Origin: Symsagittifera roscoffensis
Lineage: Eukaryota; Xenacoelomorpha; Acoela; Convolutidae
Reading direction: 5' to 3'
Assembly (NCBI RefSeq): GCF_963678635.1
Contig: NC_087064.1
Coordinates: forward strand, 81,647,847 to 81,711,846
Length of the DNA: 64,000 nucleotides
Each line of letters begins with the position of its first letter. The stretch's first letter is position 1. The notes under the pieces are model-generated. The model had not been told where the DNA came from. It searched no databases and saw only the letters and a program-made list of their open reading frames with translations. Positions 56,884 through 64,000 of this stretch are shown here, in pieces. The translations under genes and the position numbers were made by a program.

Positions 56884-58513
56884 ATAAGTATAATGATATA
56901 TCTTACACAAAAAATTCAAAACACAACTAACCATTCTTTATAAATGTTTCACTTTCTTTTTTAGATCTAATCACACAATCACCTAAAACAAATAAAAAAC
57001 AAATAAAAAATTGAAAACTCCTTTCTTGAAATTCTAGACTCGTATTAACAAATTGCAGTATAAATGAAAAGCAGTAAAATTTTCCCCCAAATAGCACTCA
57101 AAAATTAATAAATAATCCTCAATGCAAAAAATTTCTTTTTACCAAGCAGTAAATTCAAAAATTAAATTCCCCAAAAGAATTAAAATAATATTTCGATGCA
57201 GTAAACTCACAAAAATTGCTGATAAAAAGAGTACTAACTTTTTTACATGACGTTTTTTTATAGATTTGAATCATTCACTCGCTAATAAAATTCTTTCCAC
57301 AATCGCACAGATCGCCCACGAAGAATTGTTTAAATAATGAATTTTACGTTTTAACTTTCACTGATAACAACTCTAACCATTTTTCACACGTTTCAAACTT
57401 TCCAATAACCCGGTTGGAAGGAATTATATTGAGTAAACTACAATAACCAACGCAATTTACAAACGTCACAAACGACAAACTAATAGCATGACCAAGAAAG
57501 AAAAACCCACGGTCCCCAAACCAGATTAAAACCAGATTAAAACTGGATAAATTATTCTTTTGAAGACCACTTTCAAGTCTTACCACAATCGAATAAAAGA
57601 CAAAAAATTCGAAAGACAAAACCAAACCAAAAGATTCGATTTGTGAGAAAAGGACACAACCAGAACAAAAAGAGAAAAACAAGTGATAAAAACAAAACAA
57701 AAAATTGAACACAAAAAGAGACTCTGCACAAAGAGACTCAAAATTATGCCCCACTCCTGGCCTCGCCAACCAGAGGGACGTCCTGAGCATGCTATATAGC
57801 CGGCCTAACCCACCGCGCTATATCACGCTTTGTGACCCACACTTTTTGCCAAGAGTTGCTCTAGGCTGAGCGACTCTTACAAAAAAATAACTGAACTAAT
57901 ATAAACGCTTTTGCGATAACCATTAATAACAAATCATAACTATAACTAAATTAACAAAGAAAAAAAAATATGTAAGCAATAAACGCAGTATTTATAGATT
58001 TTGTAAAGCCCAAAAGACGAGCAGCAAAGAAGACGACAATCCAATCACATTCCAACTTCGGGATGACAAATATTTTTGATTTGCTGCCTAAAGTCACTAC
58101 CCTCAAAGGATTTAAAGTATGGACCCAACATCGCAACAAAGGAAACCCATTGAACCAGACCAATGGCCATCTCGATGTTCACTTTACGTACAGTTCCTAG
58201 TCACCTGGCACTTCACATGGTAAAGTCAAACTTCATCCTGCACGTAATCTCGCTCCAAGCTTAACGAAATCGATATATCATTGCATCGATCAGAAGTCTT
58301 GACACAATCACACAAGACTACCACGATCAACGAGACCCATCTAGAGATACAAACATGACAATCTTCGGCCGTCGAACACCAACAGCCACACTTCTTCTTC
58401 CTCCAAGAAGCCAATGCTCGCAACTTCAAAAAGAACCTACATCACCCGTCCTTCACTACATCGAACCACTAGAAAACTAAAAACTCTCTATGCCCCGGAT
58501 GGGTGGAACCAGT
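56884..58513. other. Element interior, 3' part, no supportable gene
   Basis: AT- and A-rich. A minus-strand open stretch at 57,790-57,344 (148 codons) is Phe/Leu/Val-rich, runs against the element direction and arises from A-rich low-complexity DNA; I do not accept it. 58,000-58,480 is somewhat higher in GC with no frame of note. Confidence 0.35.
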
Positions 58514-58881
58514 TCTAAACTAGAATCTATAATTGGTTATAAATATAATTCTTTAATTCTATAAAATATTCCTAGCTAACCAATCATATACAATATCTAA
58601 CATTTACACTTATTTGTAAGTGCTGAAACTACTTGTAGTTTCAGCACCAGAGCAGTTTGAATTAAACTTAAAATACAGTTTTTCTCCTTCTGGAAACTAA
58701 CTCGCATAAACCAGTATACACAGATCTATTGAGACTAGGAGATATAAGAGTAAGATTAAGATCGGTATTAGACTAAGAAGTTGCACAAATCTATCCGGCT
58801 GAAAATAAGATAGCGTGACGAGCAGACGGTGTACCTTATTTGAAATTATTCTATGAGTATATCCAAATAGGACATAACTCA
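58514..58881 (+). repeat. 3' LTR
   Basis: 368 bp, matching the 5' LTR with scattered substitutions and a few single-base indels. Followed by AACTGGCAAATT. Confidence 0.85.
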
Positions 58882-59659
58882 AACTGGCAAATTTAATTGA
58901 AATTCGAATTCACGTTGCTACTAGCTCGAAATTCGACAAAAATCAAAAATTTATTCATGCTTTTCTAGACACTGGGAAAAAAGTTTGACAATTTTTTAAG
59001 GTCTTCCGAAACATGACTCACTCAAAGGGCTTGATATAGTGCTCACTCAAATATGAGTCACTCAAACATGATATAGTACTCAATTCAATTCGATGATTTT
59101 TCGTGGTGCCTGATTTTACGTGAAAAACTATAAAAAACTGAAAAACACCCGAATACAAAGTTCTCCTCATTTTCAAAGATCGGAACAATTACCATTTCTT
59201 TTCCGCATACTCTTCATATAGTGGGTAAACTTATGCTAGTTCCGCCTCAAATTGTACCAACACATACGGCGCCCTTATGAAAAAGTTAAAAAACATAACA
59301 GTTATCAAAAACCAATTCTATCTTTTTTGTTTTCTTCCAAATTGTGTTTGTGCAAATTAAAAACTCTCGGAAACCACTAAGGCTCAACTGAATCATGTAC
59401 CCTAATATAATGCTTGTACTAATGTTTCCAACGACCCTGATCATAATAAATCGTGATCATCGTTCTTTTCGCCATAAAATTTTGAATGCCATAGCGATTT
59501 AAATTGAAGTTATCTAGGATCTGTTGCTTCAAACTCAAAAGCATCGAGCCGACCTCGAACTAAGATCATCTCAACGAAAATGTGGATGTTACTAGCGGTC
59601 GATTTAAGATGAACAACCTCCTCTGATCTCCTAGAAATTCGACACCATATCCGTCCAAG
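58882..59659. other. ODAD4-like intron sequence, nothing recognised
   Basis: Unique AT-rich sequence without coding frames. A short direct repeat (CTCAAATATGAGTCACTCAAAC) sits near 59,030-59,070. Confidence 0.4.
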
Positions 59660-59898
59660 CTTAAAAAGTTGATGAGGGCTCTTTTGGCGCCAATTTTCAC
59701 TTTGTTTGAAGACTAAAGCAGGCCGAAAAACCTAATTTATTTTGACCAAAACCCTCCAAATTGAGTCCAAATTGAGTCTTTTTGGAAAAATTATTTGTTC
59801 TTTTTAGAAAAACTGAAGAAAGTTTTTTATTCGACTTAGAAAAAAAGTGTTTTTCGTTCATAATGTTCCCCCTCGAGAAAATCTTATATACGCCCCTT
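59660..59898. mobile_element. Remnant of the hAT-like family
   Basis: The right end, CCCCTCGAGAAAATCTTATATACGCCCCTTG, matches the end of the element at 32,578-32,977 (CCCTCGAGAAAATCCTAGATACGCCCTTG), and GGCGCCAATTTT near the left resembles its GACGCCAATATA. The left terminus is not clear. Confidence 0.5.
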
Positions 59899-59947
59899 GG
59901 ATGTAAAATGGCTTTACAAATGGCCCATAACTTTCTCATTCACTCAC

Positions 59948-60079
59948 TCTCGGCTTTTGCGATGATGATAGTGGCGTTGAGTTGCCATGCTTCGTCTTTG
60001 CTCTCATTCGCGAACTCCAGTGCCTTCTGTCCGAAGTCTTTAGCCTCTTCATACTTCTTCATCTCCAAGTGACATTTGG
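59948..60079 (-). CDS. ODAD4: ODAD4/TTC25-like protein, internal TPR exon
   Basis: Acceptor GTTTTCAG precedes 60,079 and GTGAGTGA follows 59,948. The exon enters and leaves in phase 1. It encodes AKCHLEMKKYEEAKDFGQKA, then LEFANESKDEAWQLNATIII and AKAE. The Y-x-E-A-x-x-x-G-x-x-A-L motif is a TPR helix, and W-Q-L-N-A followed by A-x-A-E is a pattern I associate with the TPRs of the ODAD4/TTC25 family. The protein is a subunit of the docking complex that fixes outer dynein arms to ciliary doublet microtubules. Assignment is from recalled family features, not a search. Confidence 0.8.
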
Positions 60080-60417
60080 CTGAAAACCGAACAGTTTTAT
60101 TTTTTATTTTGATCAGTAAAACATAACTAAAAGCTATACTAATCAGATAATCATAGTCATAAGAATTATCATAAATCACAATAATTTGCAGATCCCAAAA
60201 ATCAATAACCCTGTCTAAAAAAGCTCGTTTCAATTGGTTCCCCACATTCGGGATTGGGTTACTTAAGTCAAGGAATAATCAAGGCGGTCATATCAACGTA
60301 AGCTTTTTGCGGTTGTCAAATCATTGTGTATTTCTTTAAGAAAACACGAAAATAAATAGTTTTCAATTTTATGATTTCCAAATTTTAAAAAATTTCAAAT
60401 TTTAAATCTTTTTAAAC

Positions 60418-60608
60418 CTATTTCGTGGTAGAGCCAGATTCGTTCCAGTGTCTCATCTTCATCGTGAATGTGTGCCTCTATCTCGTCCTTGGAATCCATC
60501 GTGTGCAGCTTGCGGTTCCAGTAGCCCAAGGCTGCCTCGTGTTTGCCCAGCTTCATACTCACCCTTCCCAGACTGTCCAGTGCCCGGCTGCGCCCGTCTT
60601 GGTTGTCG
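60418..60608 (-). CDS. ODAD4: ODAD4/TTC25-like protein, upstream TPR exon
   Basis: Acceptor ATGTTCAG precedes 60,608 (enters in phase 2) and GTTTAA follows 60,418 (leaves in phase 1), so it joins the next exon across a 338-bp intron. It encodes DNQDGRSRALDSLGRVSMKL, then GKHEAALGYWNRKLHTMDSK and a Glu/Asp-rich linker before ERIWLYHEI. R-A-L-D-x-L-G-R followed by A-x-x-x-W-x-x-K-L is a TPR unit, and W-L-(Y/F)-H-E-I starts the next. The acidic linker (EIEAHIHDEDE) is longer than I expect between the two repeats. Earlier exons lie beyond the window or were not recognised within it. Confidence 0.8.
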
Positions 60609-61189
60609 CTGAACATATTATTTCATGCATTTTATATTCATTCTTTATTCGCTGATAAAAATCATGATTTACTCGCTGATTACGCATGCTCTTGTTTAAA
60701 TCAAGTTTTTTCTTCAAATTAAAATGCATTTACATAAGTACATGAAACCAACAACAAAAAAGGAAACCTTTTAAAAAAAACTTTTAAAAAATTGATCTGA
60801 CTCTTGAATGTTTTATATTGGCCGTTATTGGAAGTTAATTAATTGGTGCGAACCTATTTCGTGTTTGCTCAAAAAAGGACCGTTAAATTTGGGAAGGTTC
60901 ATCACAAACTCTCATGAGGCATAGCACTATGTAACCAAATTACAAATTCTTACTACATTGAAGCAGATCGCTTCTACAAAGCCTTCGAAACTTGATATCT
61001 AAGCAAAAGATCAATTTAATGCAAAAACCAAATACGATGTTTAACAGAAACTTGATTGCACGAAATCAACAATAGCAGTAGTCAAATCCAGTTAAATGAC
61101 CCGGGTCGACTTTTTCGACTTTGTCGGTCGCGCTGATGTTAGTTCCGCGACCGAAAATCCATAGTCTGGACAGGGTATTATGTCGCGGT
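60609..61189. other. Upstream intron or flank, nothing recognised
   Basis: AT-rich; no further TPR exon found on the minus strand. Confidence 0.4.
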
Positions 61190-61627
61190 CACTGGCGTGC
61201 TCAAACAATTTTTCAAGGGGGCGGTTTTTCGAAAAATTTTGCAAATTTTGCCGACCTTTTTTTAGGTCGAACAATTTCATTTTCCGAGCTCTCCAAAAAT
61301 TCTATACGGACCCTATTTAGTCAAAAATTTGGTGCGCCGTAGGCAATTGTTTTAAAAAAACAGGTTAAAAAGGCGTTTTTAAGCACTTTTTGGATCATTT
61401 TGAGCAAAAAATTGCATTTTTTCGGCGCGCGCTCCCCCTCAATTTTAGTTATATTGGCACCATAGTCGCCTTTACAAAAATTTTGAGGTTGATCAGCCAA
61501 AAATGGATGACGTAAAACTATACCAAAGGGTGGAACCTTTGGGAAAAATTGGAAACCAGAATTGGGGGAGAGGAAAAGCTGTCGATCCTTCCCACCCCCA
61601 CCCCCTCGGCACGCTACTGGTTGCGGA
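61182..61627. mobile_element. hAT-like non-autonomous element, 430 bp
   Basis: Element 61,190-61,619 has ends CACTGGCGTGC and GCACGCTACTG (reverse complement CAGTAGCGTGC, 9 of 11 match) and flanks GTCGCGGT and GTTGCGGA (6 of 8). It is the reverse-orientation relative of the element at 32,578-32,977. Non-coding, with GC-rich ends in AT-rich DNA. Confidence 0.65.
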
Positions 61628-63094
61628 AACTTCAACGAGTGGGTACTATGAATATGTCATGTATTTATCTATGTGAGTGAAAGTATGAAGTATGATCTGC
61701 TCAAAATTCGATCGACAACCACATCCAAACTGTGAGCAATCAATGAGGTAACAATGCCATCCCAGCAATAAAGCATCGTGCGCTTAATTGCCACCCTTCC
61801 CATTTCTTCTTTATTTAGAAAAAATTTCCAGGTTGCTCAACTAAACTTAGATCTCCGAAAAAAGTACCAATCGTGAAGTCAAACAAAAGGGTGTTTTAAA
61901 AAAAAGTATATTGAGTTGACAGCAATATTGAGTTTTAAGTGTCATAGAAAATGGCCCAGATTATACGAAATTATATATACAAATAGCCGAGATTATTAAA
62001 TGACCGAAGCAACATATCAAAAATAATATATTTAATTTAATTTTCATGTATATTTTAAGAAAATTAAACTAAAAGTTTTCATTAAAATTGTTCAAGCCTA
62101 GTTACTACAGCAACCCGCAAAACTAGACAACGCAAAATTGAAGGTTTAGCTTTAAATCAGCTTTGGCAAGTAGCGAACGTTCGCTCGGCTGCACTTGCAC
62201 TTGCACTCGCCACAAAAGGTGATACGAGGTTCAATCAAAAGATTAATTCGAAGATTTTTTTCCTGGTTACGGCTTTTTTCTCGTAGTACAATCTGGCGCT
62301 TCTACATCCAGAGAAAATTTTTGTTATGACCAGAACATGTGGTAAAAGTTGTTTAACTAGCTCTGAAATACACAAAATTGCGCAGAGATTCGACCCATGC
62401 CCTCATTGCTCAAAGAGTCTCTTTTGTTGCATTTTTACAACACCCATTTTAATTTATTTATTAATTTTAAAACAATCATTTTATAAAAACTTAATTTTTA
62501 ATATGCGCTGAAATCAAAAAGGGAGCAAGCGTTGTTAAAACCTCACAAAATTGCCACGAAACTTCATTTTTTTCCTGTTTTTTTTTCAAGAAATTGGAAT
62601 GTTTTTTTTCTGCTTTATTTGACAAAAAAATTGGAAATTTTGAGAAAAAAATTGGAAACGTGCCTCAGAAATTATATCAAATACAGTTTTGAATTCCATT
62701 TAAATGTCACGACAATCATTTATATGGCATGTTGAATCCTATCACATAAAGTATTCTTTTTAGCAAGCTTCGTTAAGAACGAGAGATAGGAACGATAAGA
62801 ACGAAAAAGAGGTTTTAATTGTGTTTTTTATGCACAGTTACCTACCGTATAGAAAATCCCAAGAGTGAGGTATGAAAACCTTTTCAGCCTTGAGTCGTGA
62901 TTCAGCAGACTTCAAAGTATCAAATTGTTTGTTTTGAACATTGTTTTTAGTGACCACAACTACTAGCCTAAGCAACAAAAACAAAGCCACCCTAAGCAAC
63001 AAAAATCAAACACTAGCCAGAACACGACAAAACAACAGCTTTATAAAATGAAATAAGAAAAGGTAGAAATAAGGCTCGAAGTAATGAAAATTTT
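61628..63094. other. AT-rich DNA, no supportable gene
   Basis: Short open stretches only. A perfect 14-bp palindrome AGCGAACGTTCGCT is at 62,172-62,185, followed by a TGCACTTGCACTTGCACT triplet repeat. Confidence 0.4.
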
Positions 63095-63166
63095 GCTACA
63101 TATGGGTTGCGAACGTGCTACCTCGAGAATTGGAGTCTCGCACCCTGTCCTCTCGGCCACGAAAGC
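63095..63166 (-). tRNA. tRNA-like sequence, probably SINE head or tRNA pseudogene
   Basis: On the minus strand GCTTTCGTGGCCGAGAGGAC contains a Ser/Leu-type A box (TGGCCGAGAGG) and CGTTCGCAACCC a B box at the normal distance. An anticodon stem CGAGA/TCTCG encloses a seven-base loop CTCCAAT (CCA in the anticodon position). The acceptor stem does not pair (GCTTTCG against CATATGT) and there is no matching long variable arm. This favours a tRNA-derived SINE or pseudogene over a working tRNA. Confidence 0.4.
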
Positions 63167-64000
63167 TTAAGAGCCAGCAAACACCAGTCACAAATAAAGC
63201 AGCTACATATGCAAATAAATTCCCAATTCTATGCGGCAAAAGTGCACGAAACATAACTAGACAATTTTGCAAGTAATAGTTGGGAATATAAAAAACTGAA
63301 AGAATCCCCTTTAATTTGCATGTAATCAATTGAAAAGCATAAAGCCATATTATGTATAGTTTATGCATTTCAGAAAATTACGAATTACAAAATTTCAGAA
63401 ATAGAGTGATTTTTATTGTTATGTTGTTTGAAACAAATAGCTTTTTTTCGGTTCCTTTTATTGAATTTAGACTGTATCATCTGTGTTATTTTTTTAGTAT
63501 TCGAATGTCCAAACACATTCTACCGAAAATTGTCAAGTTGCCCCAAAACTAGTTTCAGTATAACACTAACGTTTACTAAAAGTCGCAAGTGTAATCATAA
63601 AAAACATAATACTTAAAATAAAATGTTTACAGTCAAGGGTACCATGATTCTAACAGAAATATCGTTTACTCGCATTCAATTATATAGATTGGGAGGACGC
63701 CGAGAGGTTCCAAAAACCGATTCTCAGGCTCATCAAATCAGAAAAACATATGCTGTTTCGCACTTGCAACTTCTCTGTTTTAATGCTTCTATCCAGTATA
63801 CAGTGCTGATTTAAATTGTCCAGAGAAAACGCATTAAGATTATAACTTAAAACGCGTTTTTCTCAATTTTGAAAAAATTGATGATAAAATTTACTTAGAA
63901 TGCTGGCAGAACAAATATGGTGCGCAAAATATTGTTCAGCAAAATTTGCAATCAAAACGTTACCCCAAAAACTGATCATCAAACTTATCATTCTTAGTCA
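63167..64000. other. AT-rich DNA, no supportable gene
   Basis: Open stretches on the plus strand (63,352-63,616 and 63,623-63,814) are short and have no motif. Confidence 0.35.

Larger units (their letters stand above)
54533..58881 (+). mobile_element. LTR retroelement without recognisable pol, 4.35 kb, in ODAD4-like intron
   Basis: Two direct LTRs of ~368 bp bound a 3.6 kb interior. A primer-binding-like TGGTGCGACC follows the left LTR by two bases, and a purine-rich GGATGGGTGGAA precedes the right LTR, giving a plus orientation. The flanks AACAG and AACTG could be a diverged 5-bp target duplication. The LTR ends are not the usual TG..CA. The interior contains only short G-poor plus-strand frames near 56.1-56.9 kb and no reverse transcriptase, integrase or gag motif. 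It looks like a non-autonomous element or a shortened derivative, moved by proteins made elsewhere. Confidence 0.7.

Noticed and set aside
57344-57790. 148-codon minus-strand frame in the LTR element
   Set aside because: Runs against the element direction, is Phe/Leu-rich from A-rich DNA and has no motif.
63095-63166. A functional tRNA-Trp (CCA in the anticodon position)
   Set aside because: The acceptor stem does not pair and the A box is of Ser/Leu type.
1-64000. Naming the species or phylum
   Set aside because: The only host gene is widespread in ciliated eukaryotes and the repeats are not diagnostic to me without a database search.

Overview
The window looks like about 64 kb of an AT-rich invertebrate animal genome. 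It contains one split eukaryotic gene with GT-AG introns, no prokaryotic signals, heavy transposon load, many microsatellites and minisatellites, and a scaffold gap of about 200 N at 25,458-25,656. The only host gene I can name is on the minus strand at the right end. It is a tetratricopeptide-repeat (TPR) gene resembling ODAD4/TTC25, an outer-dynein-arm docking subunit, so the organism should have motile cilia or flagella. I cannot name the species or phylum.

Left part (1-25.4 kb): a very degraded Ty3/gypsy-type retroelement read on the minus strand. From right to left it shows a leader region (blocks X and Y), gag (15.3-14.6 kb), a coiled-coil piece, reverse transcriptase (12.3-11.8 kb, active-site motif damaged), RNase H (11.6-11.25 kb), integrase core (9.6-9.0 kb) and a GPY/F-like integrase C-terminus (8.9-8.6 kb). 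Downstream of pol lies about 8 kb of further coding-like debris, including a fragment with a GxND motif like that of SGNH hydrolases. The leader region was duplicated: X (15.3-18.6 kb) recurs at 20.8-22.7 kb and Y (18.6-20.0 kb) recurs at 24.4-25.4 kb up to the gap, and each carries an internal tandem duplication.

Middle part (25.7-32.6 kb): mostly decayed repeats. There is a 130-codon basic reading frame, a group of G-poor plus-strand frames that may be exons or element genes, a decayed LTR end with a tRNA-Arg-like primer-binding site at 29.1 kb, a perfect 5 x 29 bp tandem array, a ~38 bp divergent minisatellite, and a poly-C/poly-G pair.

Triplication (32.8-51.45 kb): three head-to-tail copies of a ~6.19 kb unit. 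Each carries the last two coding exons of the ODAD4-like gene (minus strand, predicted protein unchanged), a fold-back element, a FLYWCH-like fragment, an (AT)n tract and satellite blocks. The left edge of the unit lies inside a hAT-like non-autonomous element. Only the copy nearest the upstream exons (50.4-51.0 kb) is the natural terminal pair; the copies at 44 and 38 kb are orphan duplicates.

Right part (51.5-64 kb): the intron between ODAD4-like exons at 51.0 and 59.9 kb holds interspersed repeats and a 4.35 kb LTR element (54.5-58.9 kb) that has a primer-binding site and two well-matched LTRs but no recognisable gag or pol. Two further ODAD4-like exons lie at 59.95-60.08 and 60.42-60.61 kb; exon phases agree across all four. 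Beyond them are a hAT-like element (61.19-61.62 kb), a tRNA-like sequence (63.1 kb) and unassigned AT-rich DNA. The 5' part of the gene is outside the window.
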